Assembly (NCBI GenBank): GCA_029851415.1
Contig: CM056742.1
Location: forward strand, 114,330,246 to 114,394,245
Direction: 5' to 3'
DNA: 64,000 nt
Source of the DNA: Eretmocerus hayati
Taxonomy: Eukaryota > Arthropoda > Insecta > Hymenoptera > Aphelinidae
Made by a program: the position numbers and the translations under genes
The notes under the pieces: generated by a model
What the model was told of the DNA's origin: nothing
The model's input: only the letters and a program-made list of their open reading frames with translations
The model's database searches: none
Shown: positions 35,339 to 46,740 of the stretch, one piece after another
How positions within the stretch are numbered: position 1 is the stretch's first letter
Layout of the letters: each line of letters begins with the position of its first letter

Positions 35339-36747
35339 TTTATTGCTCTAGCACATTTTTTGTTGGAGTTACATAGGTTTAAACAAAAAAAGACCTATTA
35401 TAAACAAATGGTTGTTGATCCTCCAATACTTGACTAATGAGGCCAAAAACTCAGACAATCGATAGTCCTCATTGAGGTTAATAAGCATACCAAATTTGGT
35501 GACGATTCGTTGAACCGTTTTTCAACAACCCTATTTGTTTATAAAAAATTGTTTTTCAGGAGAAGTGGCGTAACTTTTTTATAAACAAAGATGGTGTTTT
35601 GGGGAAAACCAGGGTGATGACTAGAAGTCTACTCTTCAGTATCCCGTTTGAATCGTTATCATATCTTGTATAGGCGATTTTTGAGAGCTAATTGTTTATA
35701 ATTTTTGCACACGCCTCTTATTGTGTTTTAAAATCTCGAAATACATCTATTAGATGAGGAGGAACCCGAAAATGAAACCAGCCAATCGCGTTTTTTTCTC
35801 AAGCTATCCCAGATTAAAAAAAGAATGAAGCAAATTGGTCACGGAGAACCAGAAATATTGCGAAAAAGTCCTCGGTGCTCGATTTTGAATTCACCAAAGA
35901 TTAGCTTTGGTTGGTTCGTGGCGCGTGAGAAACGGTGAACTTCAAAATCGAGCGCCTAGGATTTTTTCGCAATATTTCTGGTTCTACGCGACCAATTTTC
36001 TTCATTCTTTTTTTAATTTGGGATAGCTTGAGAAAAAAACGCGATTGGCTGGTTTCATTTTCGGGTTTCTCCTCATCTAATCGGAGTATTCCGAGATTTT
36101 AGTACACAATGAGAGGCGTGTGCAATAATTATAAACACTTAGCTCTTAAAAATCGCCTATACAAGATATGATAATGATTGAAACGGGATACTGAAGAGTA
36201 GACTTCTAGGTATCCCCCTGATTTTCCCCAAAACACCATCTGTGTTTATAAAAATGTTACGCCACTTCTCCTGAAAAACAATTTTTTATAAACAAATACG
36301 GTTGTTCAAAAACGGTTCAACGAATCGTCACAAAATTCGGTATGCTTATTAACCTCAATGAGGACTATCAATTGTCTGAGTTTTTGGCCTCATTAGTCAA
36401 GTATTGGAGGATCAACAACCATTTGTTTATAATAGGTCTTTTTTTGTTTAAACCTATGTAACTCCAACAAAAAATGTGCTAAAGCAATATTTTTTTTTTG
36501 AATCTGTAGGTTTTTTCACCAGCTAGCAGATGAAACCAGAACAAACTCGCTCAAATTTATACCCACAGAGCTATATGTATTAATCCGCGAAAAGTGTCGT
36601 TTTTTCCAGTAATTCATTGTTAATAATTTTTTCCGGCCAGCGAAATTTGTTCGGAAGTAGTAGACATGGTTCTATAGAGTGTCCTGCACCTGAAAAGAAA
36701 TGAAACCAGCACCTATCTTCCACCGCCAAAAGAAAATCTCATTCTCC

Positions 36748-36794
36748 TGGTCTAGAAGTCCGATTTACAATCAAGACAACCGAGTTCGATTCCC
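36748..36794 (+). repeat. tRNA-like (A/B box) fragment
   Basis: TGGTCTAGAAG (A-box-like) and GAGTTCGATTCCC (B-box-like, GGTTCGANTCC core) lie ~34 nt apart. The T stem does not pair well. Possibly a SINE head; not a tRNA gene. Confidence 0.35.
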
Positions 36795-37106
36795 CCCACC
36801 TCCCAAATTACAAAAATATTGAAGTGACCATGCCACTACAGGGGGAACTGATTTTTTTCTTTTTTCCCAACCTTCGGATGATTAATAACAATTTATTAAT
36901 TTTATAGACCGCAACGTATTGATTAAACGAAAATATTCAGTTTCGGTTAGATAACGTTTGGATTTACTCGGCTTCCCCGAGTGAAAGATCTCACTCTTTT
37001 TTCTGAGTGAAACTCACTCGGTACCGAGTTGCCACGATCTCACTCCGATCTCCGAGTGAGAACTCACTCTTACCGAGTGAGATTTCACTCGGAAAAGTTA
37101 AGAGAG

Positions 37107-39329
37107 GAAAGTTTTTCAGTTTTCAACTACAGCCAAACTCAAAGCGAGAAAGTTGTTCGGAAGGGTCTAAATTATATTAATATCCAAGATTCAGATCGAG
37201 TGATGCATTAGAGATAAGCTCTAAGAGTTTCATTGAGATTATTGTTTGATGAAGCGCCGAGAACTCGAATTGTCACTAGAGATCAGAATACGAAAATATC
37301 TCGTCCCGTAGTATACTTATATCGCCTTTGTACCGAAGCCTGTAGGGGCCGCCTCGATCAGGTGAACGCGGGCATGCGGAGCAGACGCCCCGCACGTTTG
37401 TTATCAGGCAGAAAGGCGGTAAATCGTCAATTGATGCGGAAACGCGAGAATAGATATAATAAGAAGCATTAGAGACAAGTAGAAGATCTGCAGATGCCCA
37501 TTTTCTTAGACAAATGAGTGTATTCTCCTGATTTGTCGAGATTCCTCACCATAGCTAGTTAGTGCTAAAACTGATTAGGTAGAAGATGAAGAATCAAGAA
37601 AACTATACACAATCTGTCTTCATCAAATTCTAGGTTAACTATAAAATCATTACTTATATTATTTTTTTTCAATATTTTATGTGAGCGAGGTCTCACATTT
37701 ATACGAAATGAGTAACAAAAATCTCAAGAGAGGATTCGGTAGAGGATCCTACAGGCTTCGGTACACTTGGCGGTCGTTGATTCTTTCCGAATATAGGGGA
37801 GCATGTCCGGAAATTTTCGTTGCTCTCATGCGATATATATTTACGCGTGTGCGTGTGCGTGCGCGCACTGCGCACCTACGAAACTTCTGTCCACTTCTGA
37901 TGCACAGCGGAGATCAACAATTAGCAACACCAGACAGTGGCAAACAGCATCAGAAATGATCAGAAATTTACAAATCGAACAGACCTCTTGCTTTAGCAAA
38001 GATTTACTCCATTCAATAATCAGGAACCACTCTTGAGGAATGCTCTTTGTGAGATCCAGATACGGTTGCTGGCACATAGGACGCGATGAGAGTCACCCGA
38101 GAATGAAGACGAGGATGGGGAAACACATTATATAGTAAACATCACGAGTCAACAAGACCAATGAAGTTCTTCAACTACATATATAGCGACAAGCGACGAA
38201 AAAACCTTGATCGGAAGGGTCAATTCGTCGGCAATCGTCTATATTCGATTTCTGATGCTGTCTGCTCAGGGGCGCGATAGGAGACGTACGTCAACCTGTA
38301 CCGCGACCAAAATGTGACAATTGTTTTGGGTAGGACTCTAACTGTTCTAATTGTATAGAAAATTTCAGAATTTGCCTATTTTGCCTTTTCGAGAAATTCG
38401 ACTTTTAAGTCGAGGAGCGGCGCGAAGAAAATTTCGCGAGCGGCGGGTTCAACGCTCCCCTGACGACAGCCAGATTTTTCAGTCTGCTACTGTTGTTTCT
38501 TGCATAACATTCAATAAGAGCATACATATTTTTATGCTGATAGAAAAGATTTCAATTCCGATTGCAAGATGATAGAGACGCACTTATCTCGAACGAGACG
38601 GTGATAAGTTTCTACCTGGATACTGCGATTTATTAGCATTCTCAAAAACTACAAGACTCAAGCCGAAAGAGCAAGATGTGTGTTCTCGGAGTGACTTTTA
38701 CTGTCAAGTGCTCGTCACTTTGCGACATGTGGTTCATATACTAGTCCGAGTACTTTGGTGAGAATGAATAAATGGATAGTGCGCAATCACCGAGGTCAGT
38801 GGTTTCAAGTTTCCCCGTGACGATCGAGATATTTCCAGTGTGCATCAGGCCATATGCGGAAGAAATACTCCTCATTTGCCCACAAAAGATTCAGAGTTTG
38901 ATTGTCGAGGGCATACTTGACGCCCTCGCATCACTTCCTTTCAGTTGCTCACCCTCATAAAAACACTGGTATAAGCGTATGAGCCTCATTTAATGAATTG
39001 GACTCAAAATTGGCAGTCAAATTCGATTCGAGCAGGCGCACTCCATCTGATCCATTTGCGTTTGAGCCTTGTGGTTTTTGAGAGACCCGATCGACTGCAG
39101 TGTCCAGGCAAGAACTGATTCTCGTCTCGTATATGCACAGTTCGTCTCTATCATGGGTTTACAGTCGGCATTGTAATCCTGCCTTTCAACATAAGTATGT
39201 TATATGTATGTCCTCATCGGAGGTTATGCATGAAACAACAATAGCAGACGCAAATCCGGCTATCATCAGGCGCGCGCCAGATCTCTACGCGCGAAGTATT
39301 CTTCTCGCCGCTTCGATCGCGCCCCAGCT
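37107..39329. other. Intergenic stretch with a half-palindrome at 37755-37845
   Basis: No gene. 37755-37845 (CTTGGCGGTCGTTGATTC, GGAAATTTTCGTTGCTCTCA) is the reverse complement of 40500-40575, so the fold-back at 39333 lies within a larger broken inverted repeat. GTGTGCGTGTGCGTGCGCGC microsatellite-like tract near 37845-37865. Confidence 0.45.
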
Positions 39330-39332
39330 CTG

Positions 39333-40458
39333 GGTACCTATTGAAGTAAAAATTTTGCAATTCGCACAGCGCAGCGCGCGCGCGAGAATCTTTCTCGCGG
39401 GCGTAAAATAAAAATTGATTTTTTGTGGCGACCACGGAAATCGTCTGCTGAGCATTGTTTTGGTCAAGCTGCATAACCCCCCACCACGTGCTCTGCCTAA
39501 CACTAGATATATTTTAGTGTTTACCAGCCTGGTGATATGAATCCAAAAATCACACGTATACCCTTAAGCTTCTGTGAGTCTTGAAATCAAAAATTAATGT
39601 TTCACTGAAACAGCTCTTAAGTGTGATGTAATTTTGTTGAGGTGCGAGTTGATGTGTTGATACGCAATATGCATGTATCAATCACCTATTGTGCAATATG
39701 ACTTTATGAGGTGAAACCAAAATATGATTTTGCGAGAGTACTTAGATCACTTTCAACATTATGTCTCCCTTCCTCAGAACTCGCGTCAATTTGGAATATG
39801 ATGCTTGAGTATTGAACTACACATCAACCAACTAATAATTCATGTACCATTCTCACACAAATCTTAGATAGATCAATAATTTTTCTCCCGAAGCTGACTG
39901 AATCACCGGAGATATCCGCTGACTCTCTGGATTCATTGATCCACCTAAAATTAGTTCAGTCGGCTGATATGTAGCTTAATACTGAAGCATCATAGTTTGA
40001 ATGTAAGCAAATTCTGAGGGAAGAAGGCATGATTTTAGAAGTTATCAAAATGCTCCAGTAAAATCATATTTTGGTTTTACCTAGTAAAATCATATTGCAT
40101 AAAAGGTGATTAATACATGCATATTGCGTATCAACATATCAATCTGCTACTCAACAAAATTACATCACACTTAAGAGCCGTTTCAGTAAAACATTAATTT
40201 TTGATTTTAAGACTCACAGAAGCTTAAGGGTATACGTGTGATTTTTGGATTCATATCACCAGGCTGGTAAACACTAAAATATATCTAGTGTTAGGCAGAG
40301 CACGTAGTGGGGGGTTATGCAGCTTGATAAAAACAATGATCAGCAGACTATTTCCGTGGTCACCACACAAAATCAATAATCATTTTACACCCGCGAGAAA
40401 AATTCACGCGCGCGCACTGCGCTGTGCGAATTGTAAACTTTTTACTTCAATAGGTACC
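39333..40458. mobile_element. Fold-back with CTG TSD and GGTACC ends
   Basis: Arms 39333-39740 and 40050-40458 are reverse complements with a ~310-nt centre. Ends GGTACCTATTGAAGTAAAAA and complement, with CTG on each side (39330-39332, 40459-40461). It shares the CWG duplication and GG-start with elements at 31224 and 41019. No coding. Confidence 0.82.
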
Positions 40459-41015
40459 CTGTTGTTCGACGACGGCCGGAGATCTTGATGCGCACACTCA
40501 AACCTGAATCTATATCGCATGAGAGCGACGAAAATTTCCGGAGAAAGAATCAACTACCGCCAAGTGTACCTTTGTCGCGGCGCGATGGTCTTGGCGATTG
40601 AGCGATTCGCCGACTGCACGAAGACAAGAAACAACACATATCAAAAGCGATGGTATTCCCTCTCTAAAGTCGGCCTCTATTTGGAACGAGCGAGGTGGTA
40701 TAATTTACGAGCTCTGCAAACGCTGCGATGCCCTTCGATCGTTGGGTTTGAATCATTTCGCAAAGCGAATCCAAGAACTACGTGGGTTCTTGACATCTGT
40801 ATAAAAAGCGCAAGACTGAGAAAAATGTGTGGCTCGCTGCAAAGCAATCGCATACTTTTGGAGAATTCTTTCGCGAGCAATGAGATTCAGGTTTCCGTGT
40901 CGATAGCAAAATTAAGTGAAAGTAATGTTTATCAATATGTGATCGGCGTCCCGCCTATACTTTCTCGCGGAATGCATGACTCGTCAATGTCTTCGCAAAG
41001 CTGCAGGCTCGGGAC
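40459..41015. other. Spacer with a 188-codon open frame of unknown meaning
   Basis: The plus-strand frame 40519-41085 has no domain, starts in a palindrome arm and ends inside the next transposon, so I treat it as chance. Confidence 0.4.
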
Positions 41016-41018
41016 CAG

Positions 41019-41721
41019 GGGGTCGATTTTAGATTTCGGTCTAGACCAGTCGCGCGGGTCTAGTGACCAGAAATTGTCGAGGTAGCGCGCGACCTGCGCG
41101 TCGATTCGCGATTTCATCGTTCCTCGCTCCGCAAACCTTGGGTTAGGTTAGTTCGTATAAGTAGCTGCGTTTTGCGGTTTTATGGTCTGCTGTACACGTG
41201 ATCGTTGTCAAATAAACATAAATGAGTGTTTATTTGACAATCATGACCATGCTGTTATCCGGCGTGAGGTTGAAAAGTGTTGATGAAATGTCTCCATCAG
41301 TGAGAGTTTCATCTCTTTTTGATCCAATATGATTGACTGTTGTCATGCTGCTTATGTGACAGTGGAGCTCGCAAAAAAAATGTTTCATTCTTACAGCATC
41401 ACGACAGTCAATCATATTTGATCAAAAAGAGATGAAACTCTCATTGATCAAGATATTTCATCAACACTTTTCAACCTCACGCCGGATAACAGAATGGTCA
41501 TGATTGTCAAATCAACACTCATTTATGTTTATTTGACAACAATTACGTATACAGTAGACCACAAAATCGCAAAACGCAGCTATTCGAGCTACCCTAACCC
41601 AAGGTTTGCGGAGCGAGGAACGATGAAATCGCGAATCAACGCGCAGGTCGCGCGCTACCTCGACAATTTCTGGTCACTAGACCCGCGCGACTGGTCTAGA
41701 CCGAAATCTAAAATCGACCCC
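41019..41721. mobile_element. Fold-back with CAG TSD and GGGGTCGATTTT ends
   Basis: Arms 41019-41350 and 41396-41721 are close reverse complements with a ~45-nt loop. GGGGTCGATTTTAGATTTCG starts the left end, and CAG lies on each side (41016-41018, 41722-41724). The restored empty site reads GGGACCAGGTAAGA, a consensus-like 5' splice donor. 703 bp, no transposase. Confidence 0.87.
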
Positions 41722-41724
41722 CAG

Positions 41725-42354
41725 GTAAGATATGGATAGAATACCCCGAACTCTTGCCCATCACTATCGGCTGGCCGTAGATTGCGCACGCGGTCAACAA
41801 TTATATGTCGATCGCGCACATCAAACCAGAGTTGGTTCTGCACGCTTCCTGTATACCAGAATACCGTCAATTGCACACGGAATCAGTTCTCGGAAGTATT
41901 GACCTGAGTGTGAACCCTGCTGACTTGCACCTTGCAACTGGACAGTCGCATTGCAAAAGCTATATGATTTTTGGATAACAGTGTATAAGAGAATTGAGTA
42001 GTTTGATGTATAGTTAAGGGAGGTGTATCTCATATTTCGGGATTTTAATACTCTTGCGACTCGGTGAAATCACATAAAATGATTTGAAGTCTTGATTGAA
42101 TCATCTTATTGCTGAAATTAACAGAATCGTTGCAGATTTCTATTTAACTTCAAGTGATGATCAAGTGATTTGGTTGATAAAATTGCAGTTCTCACATTTG
42201 TACATGATTATTCCCACTCAGAACCTATGGTGAATGGAAATGTTTGCAACGAAAGTAAATCGGGTCATACCATGCAGTACATACATTATACTCTTGTATA
42301 TGAGTCGTTCTGTGAAAAATTTGAAATAATGTGTACCTGCTTTAGTGCTGCCGC
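41725..42354. other. Spacer, nothing recognised
   Basis: AT-rich, with only short frames. Confidence 0.4.
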
Positions 42355-42500
42355 GATAATCGATAAATTGTCGATGTCGTATCGCGATATCGATAAAAAC
42401 GATATCGACATCGAAATCGATAACCCTCACTGTTTTCGACATCGATAACGACATTGCTTGAGCGACATTAATTGTCGATCGACATTATATCGCGACATGT
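42355..42500. promoter_or_regulatory. Cluster of CGATA/TATCG words
   Basis: About seven CGATA and four TATCG words within ~145 nt, including ATCGATAA, GCGATATCGATAA and ACGATATCG. In Drosophila, CGATA clusters bind BEAF-32 and TATCGATA is the DRE bound by DREF. Here this is only a motif match, and the tract could also be a degenerate simple repeat. Confidence 0.35.
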
Positions 42501-44834
42501 CGCGATGACACATTTATGAGATCTTCTCGGGACTCAATTTTGAGTACGAAATTGACCTGAAAAAAATTCGAACCACATGGTTTCAACGTAAGATTGTATG
42601 AACTTTCAAAATATGCGATAAAAAACCCCGTCTGACGCGAACCCGAGGTGCTACACTCAATTTTTTGCCAGAAAATACGATATTTCACATTCAAAATTGG
42701 GAAAAATTGAATGTAGCACCTTAAACCAGCACACCAAACACATCCCTCCTAACCATAACCAAGCCGAATACACAATGTAACGCTTTGGTGCAATGCTAGC
42801 CGTTAAACATTACACACCTAGCGTTACTGACATAACGCTAAAATATACGTTTTTTCACACGACAGTTGCAAACTCAGAAAATTGTACCAAACTCTCTCGA
42901 TCTAACCAATCGAAATAACAAACTCACCGCTACCCAATTTTTCCGGGGTGTACACGAATTCGAACTCTTAAAATCGCTTCCAGGGCTCGTATATTACCTG
43001 TCGCCATAGCCGAGACTCTTCGATGGTTCATGAGAGTCGACTGTGCAGCGCCGACCCACCAGCGGGCCCAAGGTTATTATGCGGACCAAGCCGGAGCTCT
43101 CTCATGAATATAATGAATATATGCGTGTGCGAGGGACTTAGCTCGAGACATAAGGAGGCAATAAACGATAGAAGCGAGAAGCAACGAAGGACCCTCCGAA
43201 GGACCACATCCAGACACAGAGCACAACACTAACCTTGCGCTGGTGTTGGCCCAACCTACTGCCATCTTTCGTACTTCGACGTTTTTCCTCGTTTTGTTTT
43301 GGAGAGTATTCGAGGGAGTATTAATAATACACACCCAACTCTGGTCGCACATATCTCTCAACACGGCGAATGGCTCCAGGCTTAGAAGCATCCAAGTTGA
43401 TCTGAATTCTCGGAACGTTGCCACTGTACCGTGGTGCAGTGTGGCTGCGCTGCTTCAGAGTGTTTCCATAAATTGATGCATCGCGGGGCAAAATGATATC
43501 ATCCAGTTCCATGATTTTTGATCGAAGGAAGGGAATCGTGTTTTCTATTGCAGATCCAGGATGGCACACAAACAACACCTTCACTTTCCGAACCAAGAAC
43601 GAGGAACTGGACGAGATCATCGTCCCTCCCGCATTGCGCGATGGCATCGCAGTGCGTCCATTTGTGGATACGCCCCAGACCCGTTTCGAACAAACATCCC
43701 GGCCTCGCTCTTTTTGACTATTATATATCGACTTGGTATACACCTCGAACACGCTTGCTGTTTCCACATTTCCTACGATATTTTTTACAGGGATAGGTAA
43801 TTTTCATGGGCATGGCCTTACGATCATACAACTGTTTTATCTCATACAATTTCAAGAATATGCCAGCGTCCACAACACCTTCACCTTGTCATTAGTTGTG
43901 ACTGCAAGATACACCCTATTCATCCTGTTTCACTCTGTGGTTCTTGAGAAACAAGACAGTCCGTTGAAATTACAGTCACAAGTTTACTGAGAACAAAAAT
44001 TTGGCCGGACTTAATAAATATGAGTAGTTCCGCGCAAAACAGACCTACGAGAAAGGGTCGTGTCTCAGATTTTCTTGACTTTTTTATTTGATTCTATGGT
44101 ACAAAATATGAACTTTTCACTACCTATGGAGCACTAGAAAAATTGTCCAGGTATCTTCAACGTGCATTACTTTGTTCTTTTGAATTATCTTCGACAGAAA
44201 AGTTTGGGTTCTTTTTTCCCCTAAAATGCATAATTCTCGAATCCGTTCAAAGATACAGGGAGGCGGTTTGCAGCATTGGAAAGGTCTTGAGAGACTCGCT
44301 CTTGTAGAGTTGATTTTGGGGTTATGGGTGGTTTTATCGGATAAGTGAACAAAATATTTCACGAATCAAAAAAAAATATCACCAGAAATTCATATAATAA
44401 TATACATGTCTAATTTTCAAATAAAAAGTTCCGACTCCTGGTTTTTTGTTCACTAATCCGATGTAATTTTTCAATCTGAACAAGAAATTATCCTAGTCAT
44501 TTTCGAAATTATCAATATTTTTTGAGTTCTGAGGCATTTTAGTAAGAAAATTCAGATTCTTGCGCGAAGAATGTATCCAGTCGCACAGAATTTGATGGGT
44601 CGGTCTGCAAATTTTTTTAGGAGTACTTTTCATGGTTTGGAACAAAATGTCGAATGGGTTATAGGCAATCGGGCGATGGGGGCGCAAACCAGTGGACAGA
44701 AATGGTCGAAAGATTTTTTTTTTGAAAAACTGACTGCGCCATCGTTTCTAGGTCGAAAAAATACATATGAATCCAGAACTTCAGCCCTACATGATTTTTC
44801 AGGCCAGACTTCAAAATTAGAGTCAGACCTCCCC
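42501..44834. other. Intergenic stretch with one small hairpin
   Basis: GGTGCTACACTCAATTTTT / AAAAATTGAATGTAGCACC pair at 42646-42721 (20-bp arms). A 148-codon minus-strand frame at 43321-43767 overlaps several plus-strand frames and shows no domain, so it is not called. Confidence 0.45.
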
Positions 44835-44838
44835 TTAA

Positions 44839-46019
44839 TTTAGAACCGGATAAAATCAACTGTTTGATCGATTTTCAATTGACCTTTGCGCCTTTTAGAA
44901 CGAGTATGTTCTTTTGCTATTTTAGAATTTTTTCTCTCAATCACTAAAAGCTATGCTAAATAGGGTAGTTGCAAGTAATCTCAACGTATCATTGCTCAAA
45001 CAGCCTCTATGCAAGTTTGATTTAAACTCAATTAATCATTTATTGGCTAGAGAAACAAAATGGAACGAATTTCATGTTAATGAGTAATGAGTTTTGGAGT
45101 AAAAAAATCGCATGAGCGAAAAAATTAGAGGAAACTCTGATGCCAGATCTCTGTGAGGAATCAAAACCATGTCTCGGGGTCGGTTCATGAGTTTTTCTGG
45201 GATGCAATTATCCTCTTTGGGATAGCTTCTAGCTGATACCTTTCAACTTCAATAAATTCTGTATAATTGGAAAAAGTAGCCCTGGTTGACGATACTCAAC
45301 GTAAATTATTGAATAGTGCCGTCAGTAAATTTCGACATGTGGATAGACTTGATTACCCAACGAAGAGGTTCCATCTTATTGTCTCTCTTCGTTTTCAAGA
45401 TTCGCTCCGCACTTTTGATCACGCCCAGAAAAGAAAAATATTGTAAATTCCAATATACCTATAGTTTCTCGAGTTCTTCCCAATTTTTAAGAAATGGAGT
45501 CATCTTTCGCAAAAAGCGCAAAATTGTCCGCAAGAGTACGAGTCTGCAGAAAATTACAATAATCTCATTTTGAATGCTGAAGTGAGGAGGAATTGACACT
45601 CACTCGAGATGATTGCGAAGGATCCTTTGACTTTTATAGAAATTGACAATATTGCCTTATCCCAGTTGCTGCCTCAAAGACTCGCTCAAACAGATCTGGC
45701 ATCGGAGTTTTGTCTAATTTTTTCGGTCATTTGATTCATTTCATTCATCCAAGAATCATTACTCATTAACTTGAATTCGTTCTATTTTGTGTCTCTATCC
45801 AATAAATGATTGATTGAGTATAAATCAAACTTGCATAGAGGCTGTTTGAGCTATGATACGTTATGATTACTTGCGACTACTTTGTTTGGCATAGCTTTTA
45901 GTGATTGACAAAAAAAATTCAAAAATAGCAAAAGAACAGAGCAAAAGAGCATTTTCGTTCTCAGGAGCTTACAGGTCATTGAAAATTACTCAGAACAGTT
46001 GATTTTATCCGATTCTAAA
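44839..46019. mobile_element. Fold-back with TTAA TSD
   Basis: TTAA at 44835-44838 and 46020-46023 flank ends TTTAGAACCGGATAAAATCA and complement of TTTAGAATCGGATAAAATCA. Arms of ~325 bp (44839-45165 and 45690-46019) pair, leaving a ~525-nt centre. A TTAA duplication is typical of piggyBac and Kolobok, though the TIR does not start with CCC as in most piggyBacs. No transposase. Confidence 0.75.
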
Positions 46020-46180
46020 TTAATAACTGAAAAAAATCTGTGAGTACGAACATTGTACACACTTACATTATGGGCTAATCTTGACCGATTTTAATCTTGA
46101 CCGAATTCTAATAGTAGATCTCGTACAGCAATAAAAGAAGCCACTATCTCGATTGTAGAGAAAAATTAGATGAAAAACAA

Positions 46181-46270
46181 AAAAAAATTGGAATGGATGG
46201 GATCTGAACACCCATCTTCCGCGTGTGAAGCAAAAACTTTGTCCCTAAGCCACAACGCTGTACAAATTTT
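46181..46270 (-). repeat. tRNA-Val(CAC)-like SINE piece
   Basis: On the minus strand: A box GTGGCTTAGGGAC, an anticodon loop TTCACAC with a stem TTTGC/GCGGA that pairs (two G-U), then B-box-like GTGTTCAGATCCC with GATGGG/CCCATC T stem and a T-run (A-run 46180-46188). The acceptor stem is poor. Most likely a tRNA-derived SINE or pseudogene. Confidence 0.58.
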
Positions 46271-46479
46271 CTCGGCTTGAATGTCGCTTATGTTTGTCGG
46301 CTGCCCCCAGGTTAAATGTGAGAAAGTTAAGATACAGAATCACTTGATATCAACCGATTTTCACGATTCGAGTTTCTAAAAGTAGCTCTTGTGTAGCAGT
46401 AAACATTATGAATATTTGCAAAAACCATTTTGCAATATTCATTAGTGTTGAAAAAAAGTTTAACGAAATAAAGAGGGCC

Positions 46480-46740
46480 ATAAACTGCCGACCGTAATTA
46501 GTCCGGCTCCGCGCCAAGCTGTTTATGGGGCCTCGGCAGGCCCAATTCGCGCCGCAGTTTTATGACGACAGCGTTCGAGACCGGCTCATTTTGGCCCGGT
46601 CTCGGAACGCGGTGGCCCGACTACCGGATCGCCGCGTTTAGGTAATCGAATCGCCGCGTTCAGATAGCCGGGTTCCCGCGATCCTGTAAAACGCCGGATC
46701 GCCGCGATCCGAGAGTTCTCTCCGTATACGCGTGAAATTT
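46480..46740. other. GC-rich island with GGATCGCCGCG repeats
   Basis: About 260 nt, clearly GC-rich against AT-rich flanks. GGATCGCCGCG / GAATCGCCGCG occur several times (46625-46700), and GAGACCGG..CCGGTCTCG forms a stem at 46578-46606. It could be a CpG-type promoter or a repeat fragment. Confidence 0.35.

Larger units (their letters stand above)
34383..37106. mobile_element. 2.7-kb element with CTCTCTTAACTT ends, subterminal CACTCGG repeats and a giant palindrome
   Basis: Ends CTCTCTTAACTTCTCC (34383-34398) and complement of CTCTCTTAACTTTTCC (37091-37106). The words CACTCGG/CCGAGTG occur many times within ~130 bp of each end, like transposase-binding subterminal repeats. Centrally, arms ~34957-35895 and 35934-36730 are near-perfect reverse complements with only a 38-nt loop. 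The left arm carries an extra ~145-bp hairpin insertion (about 35190-35338). GA may be the duplication, but this is unsure. No transposase. Confidence 0.75.

Noticed and set aside
40519..41085. 188-codon open frame, longest non-retrotransposon frame here
   Set aside because: No domain, begins in a palindrome arm and ends within a transposon.
41140..41600. TTAGGTTAG-like words as telomeric repeats
   Set aside because: Only one or two units in the arms of transposons; no array.
43321..43767. 148-codon minus-strand frame
   Set aside because: Several frames overlap on both strands; no known motif.
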